The notes: generated by a model from the sequence alone, not told the origin. A stretch of 64,000 nt of DNA from CAZQQU01 sp964595625 (GCA_964595625.1 CAZQQU010000003.1:124001-188000); one strand, 5' to 3'; counted from the stretch's first letter, positions 22,727 to 32,700 are shown. Numbers and translations are program-made.

Positions 22727-25700
22727 ATGATAAAAATCTACAATGCATCTGCTGGTTCGGGTAAAACCTTTGCGCTCACCCAAGAATACCTTACCAAAAT
22801 AATTGCCAGTGGCAATCCGGGATTTTTTAAATACTTGTTGGCCATCACTTTTACTAATAAAGGGGTCAATGAAATGAAAAACAGAATAATCGATAACTTG
22901 TTTGCCTTTGCTGATGAAACCCAAGCGGAGAAAAATCACATGTTTGCATTAATTTGCTCCCAAACAGGCTTATCAGCGGCTGAAGTCAGGAAGCGAGCCC
23001 AGCAAGCCGTGGTTTTTCTGCTGAATAATTACAGCTATTTTGATGTAGAAACCATCGATAAATTCAACCACCGATTAATTCGAACTTTTGCCCGCGATTT
23101 ACAACTATCGTCCAATTTTAAAGTTGAAATTCAAGCACCAACATTAGTTGCCGATGCCGTTGATCGGGTAATAGCGCGAGTTGGTAAAGATGAGTTGCTT
23201 ACCCAACTCTTGATTGGTTTTATGATCGAGAACGTACAAAAAGACAAAAGTTGGGATTTGACTAACGATCTAAATACCATCGGAAAATTACTTATCTCTG
23301 AGAACCAATTGGCTCACATTCATAACTTACAGGGTAAGACGATTCATGATTTTGAAAAATTCAAAACCAAACTGTTGCGCAAAATCAAAAAAGCAGAAGA
23401 GACGCTACAAAATTTGGCCGGCGAATTTTTTAAAATAACACAGGAAAATAATTTCGACGCCAGTCATTTTAAAGGTAAATATGCGTATAACTATTTCCAA
23501 AAATTACAACGGGGCGAGTATCCCTACTTGCTGAAAGAAGCCGGATGGCACAGCTTTACCCCACCTATATATCCAGCGAGAATAACTCCTTCTGAAATGC
23601 TGACTCTGGATCGATTGACTCCTACTTTTAAGGAATTGTTTGATCGGTCTAAAGAAATGGGTAGGCAGTTGTATTTTTATGAAATATTGTTGAAAAATGT
23701 CAACTCTTTGAGCTTGCTCAACAGCATCCGTGAAGAGTTTATCGCCCTTCAAAAAGAACAAAATGTGTTGCCCATTTCAGAGTTTAACCAACTGATCAAT
23801 AATCAAATTAAAGACCAGCCTGCCCCTTTTATTTATGAGCGGTTGGGAGAAAAATACCGCCATTTTCTCATCGATGAATTCCAAGATACTTCTCAAATGC
23901 AATGGCACAATTTAGTGCCACTGATTGATAACTCCTTGTCACAAGCGCAGTCCGATTCGGTGGGTGGAAGTCTTTTTTTGGTAGGAGATGCCAAACAGGC
24001 CATCTATAGATTTCGCGGTGGTTTTCCGGAGCAGTTTATGAGGTTATACGCCCGACAAACACCCTTTTCAGTGAAAGAGATGGAGGTTTCTCAACTTGAC
24101 ACCAACTATCGAAGTAGGGCAGAAATCATTTCCTTTAACAATCAATTTTTTTCGCATTCTGCGAATATGTTTGCGGAAGACTTACACCGTCAATTGTATT
24201 TAACCGGGAATAATCAAAAATTGAATTCTCAGTCGGATGGATTTGTATCTGTTGAATTTGTGGAAGCAAACAACGAAGAAGAAAAAAAAGAGGTATACCC
24301 ACAAGCTGTATTGGAAACCATCCGCGAAGTAGTATCTCAGGGATATTTACCGGAGGAAATCACCTTATTGGTTCGAACCAATAAAATGGCTGTACAATTG
24401 GCGGATTACTTGACTCAAAACGGTATGGAAGTTTCATCGGCCGAAGCCTTACTGATTGCTCATGCCCCACAGGTACAAGCACTACTCAACGTATTGAAAC
24501 TGATTGATAATTTTCAAAATCAACAAGCCAAAGCCGATTTGTTGGCTTATTTATATACCACTCTACATCCCGCCGATGAAAGACATGTATTTATTAAAAA
24601 CCAATTAAATAATAGCACTAGGGAATTTGAAAAATGGTTGGATAAGCACCAGATATATTTTGATTTTGAAAACGCAATTACTTGGCCTGTTTACGAGCTC
24701 TGTGAAGAGATTATCCGGCAATTTATAGCTGAGGAGCCTGCTTCGGCTCATTTGGTTGCTTTTTTAGAAATGGTATTTGAATTTACCCAGCAGCAGTCGG
24801 GTTTGGTTCAAGAGTTTTTAGACTATTGGCAACTCCACCAAGAAGCCGCTGTGGATAGTACCGGGGTTAGTCAAGGGGTACGTTTGATGACTGTTCACAA
24901 AGCCAAAGGATTGGAATTCCCGGTAGTTATTTACCCTTATGCAGAAGAAACTATCACTTTTAAACCCCATGAAAAAATTTGGCATCCTTTAGACCCGGAG
25001 GATTACGAAGGTTTTAGTGAGATGCTGGTACCCATTACTAAAAGCCTGGAGCAGGCCAGTGAGATCAGCGGAGCTTTATACCACGAAAATTTAAAAAAAC
25101 TGCAATTAGATGTCATGAACGTGGTGTATGTGGCCCATACGCGAGCCACCGAACAACTATATATCATTACCAATATTGACAAAGCTCATAAACCCGATAA
25201 TACCGCTTTTTTATACAAAGAATTTTTAGAAATGAACCATCGGTGGACGGAGGGAGAAAGCAGATATACCTGGGGAAATCCGCAAAGGTTCACTGCTACC
25301 ATAAAAAAACCAGAAAGCACCACCACCCAGCCACTCAAACTCATACCTAAAAGTGACAATGCCCAACTTCAAATAGCTACTTCGAGTGATTTGTTTTGGG
25401 ATACTACTCGAGGTGAGGCGATCGAAAAAGGGAATCGAATGCATGCGGTCTTGGCTAAAATTTTGTATAGTGATTCCTTAGAAACCGTATTGCATCAAAT
25501 GGAGCTACAAGGAGAAATAGATGCCCGGCAACGAAGTATTTTAGCCGCCGAAATTCCTACTATTACCGAACATCCGGAGTTGAAAAAATATTATCAAATT
25601 CCGGCGAAAGCCGTAGTAGAACAAGAAATTTTTATTGGAAACGGGCAGGTAATCCGACCCGATCGAATCAATTTTTTAGAAGCAAATACATTGGTTTTAA

Positions 25701-25843
25701 TCGATTATAAAACCGGTTCGTTTAAAGAGGCCGATCTACTGCAAATGAACTATTATACCGAAGTCCTAAATCAGTTGGGTTACGAGGTAGTTGAAAAGCT
25801 GTTGGTTTATCTAACCGGTGAAATAACAGTAAAACGTGTGTAA
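22727..25843 (+). CDS. UvrD/RecB-type helicase-nuclease, AddA-like
   Basis: 1038 residues. ATP-driven superfamily 1A helicase with a C-terminal PD-(D/E)XK nuclease, the AddA side of the AddAB double-strand-break resection complex. Motifs: Walker A ASAGSGKTFAL (about 7-17), FLIDEFQDTSQMQW (motif II, about 383-396), VGDAKQAIYRFRGG (motif III), LDTNYRS (IV), MTVHKAKGLEFPVV (V), VVYVAHTRATEQLY (VI), and the nuclease motif VLIDYKTG (about 987-994). The partner addB-like gene is 2.85 kb downstream, separated by kbl and an OmpA-family gene, an unusual split for this pair. Confidence 0.9.
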   Translation: MIKIYNASAGSGKTFALTQEYLTKIIASGNPGFFKYLLAITFTNKGVNEMKNRIIDNLFAFADETQAEKNHMFALICSQTGLSAAEVRKRAQQAVVFLLNNYSYFDVETIDKFNHRLIRTFARDLQLSSNFKVEIQAPTLVADAVDRVIARVGKDELLTQLLIGFMIENVQKDKSWDLTNDLNTIGKLLISENQLAHIHNLQGKTIHDFEKFKTKLLRKIKKAEETLQNLAGEFFKITQENNFDASHFKGKYAYNYFQKLQRGEYPYLLKEAGWHSFTPPIYPARITPSEMLTLDRLTPTFKELFDRSKEMGRQLYFYEILLKNVNSLSLLNSIREEFIALQKEQNVLPISEFNQLINNQIKDQPAPFIYERLGEKYRHFLIDEFQDTSQMQWHNLVPLIDNSLSQAQSDSVGGSLFLVGDAKQAIYRFRGGFPEQFMRLYARQTPFSVKEMEVSQLDTNYRSRAEIISFNNQFFSHSANMFAEDLHRQLYLTGNNQKLNSQSDGFVSVEFVEANNEEEKKEVYPQAVLETIREVVSQGYLPEEITLLVRTNKMAVQLADYLTQNGMEVSSAEALLIAHAPQVQALLNVLKLIDNFQNQQAKADLLAYLYTTLHPADERHVFIKNQLNNSTREFEKWLDKHQIYFDFENAITWPVYELCEEIIRQFIAEEPASAHLVAFLEMVFEFTQQQSGLVQEFLDYWQLHQEAAVDSTGVSQGVRLMTVHKAKGLEFPVVIYPYAEETITFKPHEKIWHPLDPEDYEGFSEMLVPITKSLEQASEISGALYHENLKKLQLDVMNVVYVAHTRATEQLYIITNIDKAHKPDNTAFLYKEFLEMNHRWTEGESRYTWGNPQRFTATIKKPESTTTQPLKLIPKSDNAQLQIATSSDLFWDTTRGEAIEKGNRMHAVLAKILYSDSLETVLHQMELQGEIDARQRSILAAEIPTITEHPELKKYYQIPAKAVVEQEIFIGNGQVIRPDRINFLEANTLVLIDYKTGSFKEADLLQMNYYTEVLNQLGYEVVEKLLVYLTGEITVKRV

Positions 25844-25858
25844 ATAACAAAAGAAGCT

Positions 25859-25866
25859 TATTTTTG
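25859..25866 (+). promoter_or_regulatory. -7 box (TATTTTTG) of kbl
   Basis: Exact TAnnTTTG match in the 34-base gap, 11 bases before the kbl ATG. No obvious -33 box. Confidence 0.45.
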
Positions 25867-25877
25867 CAAAAAAAACC

Positions 25878-27071
25878 ATGTACGGATCATTTCAAAACTA
25901 CCTTCAAGAACAATTAAATTCCATTCAAGAAAGTGGATTGTTTAAAAAAGAACGTATTATCACTTCTCCACAAGGAGCAGTTATTTCTATATCTACGGGG
26001 CAGGAGGTCATAAACTTTTGTGCCAATAATTACTTAGGGCTATCGTCCCATCCTGAGGTGATTCAAGCGGCTAAGGACGCCTTAGACAGCCGGGGATTTG
26101 GAATGTCTTCAGTTCGTTTTATTTGTGGTACTCAAGACATACACAAGGAACTGGAGAAACGCATTGCCCAGTTTTATCGAACCGAAGACACCATATTGTA
26201 TGCAGCGGCCTTTGACGCTAATGGTGGGGTATTTGAACCGTTGTTTGACGAAAACGATGCGATAATTTCAGACTCGTTAAACCATGCTTCTATTATTGAC
26301 GGGGTTCGATTGTGTAAAGCGGCTCGCTATCGCTACCAGAACAACAATATGGAAGACCTTGAAAAACAGTTGCAAGCAGCCGTGGAAAAAGGCGCACGCC
26401 ACAAAATTATTGTTACCGACGGGGTGTTTTCTATGGACGGTTTATTGGCACCTTTGGATAAGATTTGTGATTTGGCAGATAAATACGAAGCTTTGGTCAT
26501 GATAGACGAGTGTCATGCGGCCGGTTTTATCGGACCTAACGGTATTGGAACTTTAGAGGAAAAAGGCGTATTGGGAAGAATAGACATCATTACCGGAACC
26601 CTGGGGAAAGCTTTAGGAGGAGCCATGGGAGGATATACAACCGGGAAGAAAGAAATTATCGAGATGCTTAGACAGCGATCCCGACCTTATTTGTTCTCTA
26701 ATTCGCTAGCGCCTGCCATAGTAGGAGCTTCTATCAAAGTATTTGACCTGTTGGAAAAAGATACCAGTCTAAGAGATAGATTGGCTGAAAATACCACCTA
26801 CTTTAAAAAAGGAATGAAAGAGGCCGGATTTGATATTATCGATGGAGATTCGGCTATAGTTCCGGTGATGTTATACGACGCAAAGTTGGCTCAAACGATG
26901 GCCGATAAGCTGTTAGAAGAAGGCATCTATGTAATAGGATTCTTCTATCCGGTGGTGCCTCAAAATCAGGCGAGAATACGAGTGCAACTTTCTGCTTCTC
27001 ACACTAAAGAGCACTTAGACAAGGCAATAACAGCGTTCATAAAAGTCGGTAAGGAACTAAAAATTATTTAA
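25878..27071 (+). CDS. kbl: Glycine C-acetyltransferase (2-amino-3-ketobutyrate CoA ligase)
   Basis: 397 residues, PLP-dependent alpha-oxoamine synthase. Kbl cleaves 2-amino-3-ketobutyrate with CoA to glycine and acetyl-CoA in threonine breakdown. Motifs: NFCANNYLGLSSHP (about 48-61), DSLNHASIIDG, MIDECHAAGFIG (about 212-223), and the PLP lysine in ITGTLGKALGGAMGG (about 239-253). Length matches Kbl better than other family members such as BioF (shorter) or serine palmitoyltransferase-like enzymes, though a related specificity is not excluded. tdh (threonine dehydrogenase) is not adjacent. Confidence 0.92.
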   Translation: MYGSFQNYLQEQLNSIQESGLFKKERIITSPQGAVISISTGQEVINFCANNYLGLSSHPEVIQAAKDALDSRGFGMSSVRFICGTQDIHKELEKRIAQFYRTEDTILYAAAFDANGGVFEPLFDENDAIISDSLNHASIIDGVRLCKAARYRYQNNNMEDLEKQLQAAVEKGARHKIIVTDGVFSMDGLLAPLDKICDLADKYEALVMIDECHAAGFIGPNGIGTLEEKGVLGRIDIITGTLGKALGGAMGGYTTGKKEIIEMLRQRSRPYLFSNSLAPAIVGASIKVFDLLEKDTSLRDRLAENTTYFKKGMKEAGFDIIDGDSAIVPVMLYDAKLAQTMADKLLEEGIYVIGFFYPVVPQNQARIRVQLSASHTKEHLDKAITAFIKVGKELKII

Positions 27072-27130
27072 TTTTATTCAATATTTCTGTATCGATTAGT
27101 AGTATTTTAAAAAAAATTAGTAGTTTTGCC

Positions 27131-27161
27131 TTTGTTAATAAGTTTTAACAAGTTACTTTTG
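27131..27161 (+). promoter_or_regulatory. Canonical Bacteroidota promoter of the OmpA-family gene
   Basis: TTTG (27131-27134), 19-base spacer, TACTTTTG (27154-27161): an exact match to the TTTG-N19-TAnnTTTG consensus, 35 bases before the ATG. A second -7-like box (TAGTTTTG, 27121-27128) lies just upstream. This is the best promoter in the window and fits a highly expressed outer-membrane protein. Confidence 0.8.
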
Positions 27162-27196
27162 CTTCAATTAACACTTAAAAATTTAAATTATTGAAT

Positions 27197-28621
27197 ATGA
27201 AACATCTTAGTAGATTATTAGTTGCCGGCTTACTTTTCTTAGGATTTGGTAACGCTGTTGCACAAGACGCAAACAACCCATGGGCCATAGAAGTCGGCAT
27301 AAACGCAGTTGACTTTTATCCTACAGGAATAGATGATGAGGGTAGATTTCCAATTATCGATGGGCAACCAGCTGAAATGAGAAGCACATTATTTGATGAG
27401 TTCTTCAATGCTAATGACCACTGGAATATTTTACCTTCTGTATCAAGATTAGGAATTTCAAGATACATAGGTAGCGGTTTTGTATTTACAGCTGCCGGAT
27501 CTATCAACAAAATTGAGAAAATCGGTGACCATAGAGTACGAGAAATTACAACTCGTGCCAATGGTGATTTTACTTATTATTCTGCAGATGGAGAAATCAA
27601 ATACAGCTTTAAAGAATTATTCAACTCAAAATGGTTTGATCCTAACATCGGTATCGGTGGGGGTTATACCTGGGTAGATGATATTGGTTTTGGTACTGCT
27701 AACGCTATGGCCGGAATCAAAGTTTGGTTTAGCGAATCAGTAGGTGTAAACTTACAAACTACTTACAAACACGCTTTCCAACAAGACTACGGTGCTAAAC
27801 ACTTCCAACATTCAGCTGGAGTTGTTTATCAATTTGGTGGAAAAGACACTGATGGTGACGGAATCTACGATAAAGATGATGAGTGTCCAGAAGTTCCAGG
27901 TCTTAAAGAATTTAACGGATGTCCTGACACCGATGGTGACGGTATTCCTGATCACTTAGATGCTTGTCCTTACGAAGCTGGATTAGCTGAGTTTAACGGA
28001 TGTCCTGATACTGATGGTGATGGTATTCCTGACAAAGACGATGAGTGTCCAACCGTTCCTGGTTTGAAATCACTTAAAGGTTGTCCAGATGCTGACGGTG
28101 ACGGAATCGCTGATCACTTAGATGACTGTCCAAATGAAGCTGGACCAAAAGAAAACAAAGGATGCCCATGGCCTGATAGAGATGGTGACGGTGTTCTTGA
28201 CAAAGATGACGAGTGTCCAGATGTACCTGGTACTGTAGCTAACAAAGGATGTCCTGAAGTAACTACTGAAGTTATCAAACAATTAAACGAGTTCTCTAAA
28301 ACTATCTTGTTTGATACTGGTAAATCTACTATCCGTCAAGAGTCTTACGCTGCTCTTCAAAGTATCGTAGATATTATGAGAGAATATCCAAAAGCTAAAT
28401 TCCACATTGAAGGTCACACCGACAGCACCGGTAGCTTAGCACTTAACGAAAGACTATCTAAAGAAAGAGCTGCTGCTGTTAAAGATTACTTAGTAACTAT
28501 CGGTATGGATGCTTCAAGATTAAGCTCTGAAGGTTACGGTCCACACAGACCAGTTGCTGATAACAAAACAGCTGCCGGAAGACAACAAAACAGACGTGTT
28601 GAAATTTCTCTAGACAAATAA
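27197..28621 (+). CDS. OmpA-family outer-membrane protein with thrombospondin type-3 repeats
   Basis: 474 residues from the ATG at 27197 (a TTG at 27191 is rejected). Signal peptide MKHLSRLLVAGLLFLGFGNA with cleavage after VAQ. Domains: N-terminal beta-barrel (about 25-210), a calcium-binding thrombospondin type-3 repeat region (about 215-355; DTDGDGIPDHLDACP-type units, five or so copies), and an OmpA/MotB peptidoglycan-binding domain (about 360-474; HIEGHTDSTGS and NRRVEISLDK). It links outer membrane and peptidoglycan and is typically among the most abundant proteins in flavobacteria. Codon use is more biased (GGT, GAC, GAA, CCA) than in neighbours, consistent with high expression. Confidence 0.93.
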   Translation: MKHLSRLLVAGLLFLGFGNAVAQDANNPWAIEVGINAVDFYPTGIDDEGRFPIIDGQPAEMRSTLFDEFFNANDHWNILPSVSRLGISRYIGSGFVFTAAGSINKIEKIGDHRVREITTRANGDFTYYSADGEIKYSFKELFNSKWFDPNIGIGGGYTWVDDIGFGTANAMAGIKVWFSESVGVNLQTTYKHAFQQDYGAKHFQHSAGVVYQFGGKDTDGDGIYDKDDECPEVPGLKEFNGCPDTDGDGIPDHLDACPYEAGLAEFNGCPDTDGDGIPDKDDECPTVPGLKSLKGCPDADGDGIADHLDDCPNEAGPKENKGCPWPDRDGDGVLDKDDECPDVPGTVANKGCPEVTTEVIKQLNEFSKTILFDTGKSTIRQESYAALQSIVDIMREYPKAKFHIEGHTDSTGSLALNERLSKERAAAVKDYLVTIGMDASRLSSEGYGPHRPVADNKTAAGRQQNRRVEISLDK

Positions 28622-28653
28622 TTATAGTCTTAAAGAAATTCACTAAATAATGC

Positions 28654-28690
28654 GAAACGCCCCTGATATTTCAGGGGCGTTTCTTATTTT
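28654..28690 (+). terminator. Strong terminator of the OmpA-family gene
   Basis: GAAACGCCCCTGA (28654-28666) pairs perfectly with TCAGGGGCGTTTC (28671-28683), 4-base loop, followed by TTATTTTT. Confidence 0.93.
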
Positions 28691-28696
28691 TACACT

Positions 28697-31408
28697 ATGA
28701 CCAGCTTTATTTCACAAGTAATACAATCGGTTTTAAAAAGCGAAGTTCCACTGGCACAATGTGTGTTTGTACTACCTGGAAAACGAGCCGGTTACTTCTT
28801 AAAAAAAGAATTGCTCACCCACTACAAAAAACCCACCTTAGCGCCCAAAATACTAAGTATTCAAGAATTTGTAGAGGAAATTGCCGACCTTAAAATCGCC
28901 GATACCACGCCCCTAGTCTTTGAGCTCTATAAAGCTTATCTTGATACCCCCACCATGACTCCCAAAGAAAGGTTTGATGCCTTTTCGTCTTGGGGTACCA
29001 CTTTGATAAATGACTTTAGTGAAATCGACCGAAACCTCATTCCTTCTACAGAGTTCTTTTCCTATTTGAAAGACATTAAAAAATTAGAACAATGGCACGT
29101 ACAATCAGAAAAAACACCACTGATTGAAAATTACATTAATTTTTGGAATGCGATTGTGGATTTATACCACACCTATAGCGAAAACTTACTCCAACACAAA
29201 CTGGCTTATTCCGGGTTGGCTTACCGAGAAGCGGTTAATAACCTCGAACATTTCGAGCCGGTAGCACGCACACAAAAACATTATTTTCTTGGTTTTAATG
29301 CCCTTAGTAAAGCTGAAGATGCTCTCATTCAGCAATTACTCGAGTGGGGCGTCGCGGAGGTGTTTTGGGACTCCGACCGTTTCTTTATGGACGATACTGA
29401 AAGTGCGGTTTCATACCACCACCGACAAATTGCATCTCAGTGGAAATTCTACAAAAACAACCCTTTTACCTTCATTAACAGTCACTTTGAAACCCCTAAA
29501 GACATACAAATTTTTGGATGCTCTAAGAATATCGGACAAGTCAAACAAGCGGCTCAGATCCTGGCCCAATTATCAACAGAAGAATTGCGTAAAACAGCTG
29601 TAATACTCGCTGATGAAGCTTTGTTATTACCTGTTATACATTCGTTACCCCCCAATGTGGAGCAAGTAAATATCACCATGGGCTTACCGATAAACAGTAT
29701 GCCACTGACTTCTTTTTTTGACAATTGGATAGATTTTCATAGTCGCCCGGATTCGCAGTATTACTACAAAGACTTACTTAAGATCCTTCAACATCCACTG
29801 GGTAAAATACTGTTAGATAAAAGCGCAGAGTCGATAGTTACTCAAATGATTGAAGCCAATGTATCGTACGTTTCTTGGCCTTTTTTATTGGAAAATTCAG
29901 CCCCCGAGGAAAGAGAAATTACTGCCCTTTTATTTGAAAAAAAGACCACCAATCCTCAAGAAATCATTGAGCGATGTAAAAAATTGATTTTGATGGCTCG
30001 AGAAAAATACCGGGCACAAAAATCACTGATTCAACTGGAAACGCTGTATAAAATTAATGAGGTTTTTAACAGCATTAGCTCTCAAAATGAGCAATACGGT
30101 TATATCGTTGAAATAACTACGCTGCATCGTGTTTTTCAAGAAATTACTGCTCAAACCAAACTCGATTTTGTAGGCGAACCCCATACCGGACTTCAGATCA
30201 TGGGGTTACTGGAGACCCGGTTGTTGGATTTTGAAAACATCCTATTGCTTTCCGCTAATGAAGACATCTTACCTTCGGGTAAAAGCAACCAATCCTTCAT
30301 TACTTATGATTTAAAAAAACAGTACCAACTTCCTTTATATTTTGAAGGAGATGCAGTATTTGCTTACCACTTTTTTAGGTTGCTGTTACGCGCCAAAAAA
30401 GCTTTTATTTTCTATAATGACAACAATGAAAATAGTGGATTAATTACCGGGGAGAAAAGCAGGTTTGTTTTACAACTGCAGCACTACAATTTACCCGCAC
30501 ACCGCATTCGGGAGGTGTCTGTTCGGCCCCAGTTTCAGTTAATTAGACCGGGTTTACAATCTTTAGCTAAAACTCCCGAAATGGTCTCTGATCTCCATCG
30601 GGTGGCCAAGGAAAAAGGGTTCTCACCCTCTCGGCTGGCATTGTACATACGTAATCCCATTGCGTTTTACGAAAAACAATTACTCCATTTAGACGACGTA
30701 GAGGAAATTGAAGAGACCGTGGCGGCAAATACCATGGGCTCCATTATACACGCGGCCCTCGAAACCCTTTACACGCCTTTAATCGGTGAAGAGTTGACCC
30801 AGGATGCTTTGGATCAACAGTTAAATTTTGTAGATGCAACGGTCCGTCAAAAATTCCGAGAAACTTTTAAAAGTGGTGATATCGATTCGGGCAAAAACCG
30901 CATTGTTTTAGAGGTAGCTCGATATTTTGTGAAAGCACAACTCAAGCAAGACCAAGAACTGGCAAAACAAAATCGAATTGTTATAGAAACTTTAGAAAAA
31001 CCCTTGGAAAAGCTAATCCACCTACCCGCATTAGGTTTTCCGGTTAGACTTCATGGCTTTGCCGACCGAATCGATTGGTTTAACGGCCAAAAACGCATTA
31101 TTGATTACAAAACCGGGGTTACTGAACCCAAAGAATTAAAGCTTCAAAATCTAGATTTGTTAATCACCGATCCCGCTTTCGCGAAAGCGTTTCAGGTGCT
31201 TTGCTATGCTTATATGTACCAGCAAACGCAAGAACCAACCCCGATACTTACCGGAATTATTTCTTTCCGAAGAATGAGTCAAGGTTTTATGGCCTTGAAT
31301 CAGGAAGTGGTAACCCCAGAACTTCTCCACGAATTTGAGGGAAAATTGATCCAACTCATTGAAGAAATATGTAACCCCGAAATACCCTTTGTTGAGAAAG
31401 AAGTTTAA
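28697..31408 (+). CDS. PD-(D/E)XK nuclease-family protein, AddB-like
   Basis: 903 residues. Inactivated-helicase-like N-terminal part and a C-terminal RecB-family nuclease (about 640-890; nuclease motif RIIDYKTG near 798). It is the likely partner of the AddA-like protein in break resection. The expected Walker A is degenerate (VLPGKRAGYFL near residue 25 has no GKT/S), and I do not see the four-cysteine iron-sulphur arrangement of Firmicutes AddB, so it is the Bacteroidota type. A 16-bp palindrome CGCTTTCGCGAAAGCG lies in the coding sequence. Its stop overlaps the convergent ligase gene stop by 4 bases. Confidence 0.82.
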   Translation: MTSFISQVIQSVLKSEVPLAQCVFVLPGKRAGYFLKKELLTHYKKPTLAPKILSIQEFVEEIADLKIADTTPLVFELYKAYLDTPTMTPKERFDAFSSWGTTLINDFSEIDRNLIPSTEFFSYLKDIKKLEQWHVQSEKTPLIENYINFWNAIVDLYHTYSENLLQHKLAYSGLAYREAVNNLEHFEPVARTQKHYFLGFNALSKAEDALIQQLLEWGVAEVFWDSDRFFMDDTESAVSYHHRQIASQWKFYKNNPFTFINSHFETPKDIQIFGCSKNIGQVKQAAQILAQLSTEELRKTAVILADEALLLPVIHSLPPNVEQVNITMGLPINSMPLTSFFDNWIDFHSRPDSQYYYKDLLKILQHPLGKILLDKSAESIVTQMIEANVSYVSWPFLLENSAPEEREITALLFEKKTTNPQEIIERCKKLILMAREKYRAQKSLIQLETLYKINEVFNSISSQNEQYGYIVEITTLHRVFQEITAQTKLDFVGEPHTGLQIMGLLETRLLDFENILLLSANEDILPSGKSNQSFITYDLKKQYQLPLYFEGDAVFAYHFFRLLLRAKKAFIFYNDNNENSGLITGEKSRFVLQLQHYNLPAHRIREVSVRPQFQLIRPGLQSLAKTPEMVSDLHRVAKEKGFSPSRLALYIRNPIAFYEKQLLHLDDVEEIEETVAANTMGSIIHAALETLYTPLIGEELTQDALDQQLNFVDATVRQKFRETFKSGDIDSGKNRIVLEVARYFVKAQLKQDQELAKQNRIVIETLEKPLEKLIHLPALGFPVRLHGFADRIDWFNGQKRIIDYKTGVTEPKELKLQNLDLLITDPAFAKAFQVLCYAYMYQQTQEPTPILTGIISFRRMSQGFMALNQEVVTPELLHEFEGKLIQLIEEICNPEIPFVEKEV
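31174..31189. repeat. 16-bp perfect palindrome CGCTTTCGCGAAAGCG
   Basis: Inside the addB-like gene, encoding AFAKA. A 14-bp version (GCTTTCGCGAAAGC) lies at 60874-60887 inside the ammonia-lyase gene and encodes the same residues. It is likely a highly iterated palindrome of this genome. Confidence 0.7.
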
Positions 31409-32700
31409 GTTGTGACTCGGTGATCAATAAAGGTTCTGGGTTTTCGACTCATCGGGGGATAAACCAACGGATACAATGTTTCTGCAGTGTGCCACTCAAT
31501 GACGGGAGTTACCCGCACTTGCGCTCGGAAACGGGCTTCAATCTCTTGCTGGAAGGCAACTGTTGGAGTGGGTGTTGCGATTTTAAGGGTAATTTGATCG
31601 GTTCCTAACTCGTTGTGAGCCACTTCAATTACGTATAAGTCGATCCCCGGCCAATTGTGTAGTATATCTATTAGAGCCGGAGGATAGACCGAAGTACCCT
31701 TGAATTTAATAAGCTGTTCTTTTCGTCCCAAAACTGGTCCGATGCGCTGGGTGTTTCTACCACAAGGACAAGGGTCTGAATAAGCGGTAACTATATCTCC
31801 AGTTTTAAAACGCAATAAGGGCATGGCCTCTATGCCTAAGTGTGTAATAGTCAGTTCACCAGGTTGACCCTCACAGACCGGGCGGTCGTTTTCATCCAAT
31901 ATTTCTATAATGATTAACTCGGGATGGTGGTGTCCGCCTGAAAAATGAGCACATTCCGTAAAGGCCGTTCCCATCTCTGTAGAGGCATAGGTAGAATACA
32001 AAGGAACTTCCCAAAGAGACTGTATTTTTTGTGTCAACTGGGAAGGTTTTAATTCGGCATCACGTAACGATTCGCCAATACAAACTATTCCCTTTAAGGG
32101 AAAAGATTGATAATCTATCTGATGTTTTTGGGCATAATCAATGAGCTTTAATAAAAAAGAAGGTACCGCAATCAAATAATCCGGTTGAAAGCGCTGTATG
32201 GAGTCCCATTGCAATTCCGGTATGCTGTTTCCTACCCGCACCACTGCAGCTCCCAATTTTTGAAGGCCTAAAAAATAGGCTAAACCGGCCATAAACCGAC
32301 GATCTATAGTCGTCATTAGTTGGACAGTACTTTCGCTATTAATTCCACAACAAGCTAAGGAAATGGCTTCGTTGTAGGCCAAACGGTCGAGGTCTTTGGA
32401 AGACAGCGCTAGGGTTACTGGCTCTCCCATGGTACCGGAAGTCGTAACATAATCGGCAACTTGGTTTCGGGGCACACACAAAAATTCGAAATTGTATTGT
32501 TGTAAATCCTTTTTGATGGTCACCGGAAGATACTGCAAGTCTTCCAGCCGGGTGATTTTGTTAATATCGATTTGGTGGTGCTTAAACAGTTTTTGATAAT
32601 ACGGAGAATGCTGCTGTAAATAAGCCAGTTGGACTTGTAATTTCTCCTCTTGAAAGGCTCGTATCGTTGCGGGGTCTGCTGTTTCTATTTCCGGAATCAC
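31405..32700 (-). CDS. Phenylacetate-CoA-ligase-like AMP-dependent ligase, flexirubin cluster
   Basis: 431 residues, adenylate-forming enzyme. Motifs: VTTSGTMGEPVTL (P-loop-like, about 85-97), STYASTEMGTAFTEC (about 236-250), LLRFKTGDIVTAY (adenine/ribose-binding Asp, about 294-306) and GRKEQLIKFKGTSVYP (about 328-343). Size and motifs match PaaK-type aryl-CoA ligases. In context it should activate p-coumarate (from the ammonia-lyase at the other end of the operon) as an adenylate or thioester, the starter for aryl polyene assembly; that is inference. Its start overlaps the C45 gene by 4 bases and its stop overlaps the addB-like stop. Confidence 0.85.
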   Translation of the reverse strand: MIPEIETADPATIRAFQEEKLQVQLAYLQQHSPYYQKLFKHHQIDINKITRLEDLQYLPVTIKKDLQQYNFEFLCVPRNQVADYVTTSGTMGEPVTLALSSKDLDRLAYNEAISLACCGINSESTVQLMTTIDRRFMAGLAYFLGLQKLGAAVVRVGNSIPELQWDSIQRFQPDYLIAVPSFLLKLIDYAQKHQIDYQSFPLKGIVCIGESLRDAELKPSQLTQKIQSLWEVPLYSTYASTEMGTAFTECAHFSGGHHHPELIIIEILDENDRPVCEGQPGELTITHLGIEAMPLLRFKTGDIVTAYSDPCPCGRNTQRIGPVLGRKEQLIKFKGTSVYPPALIDILHNWPGIDLYVIEVAHNELGTDQITLKIATPTPTVAFQQEIEARFRAQVRVTPVIEWHTAETLYPLVYPPMSRKPRTFIDHRVTT

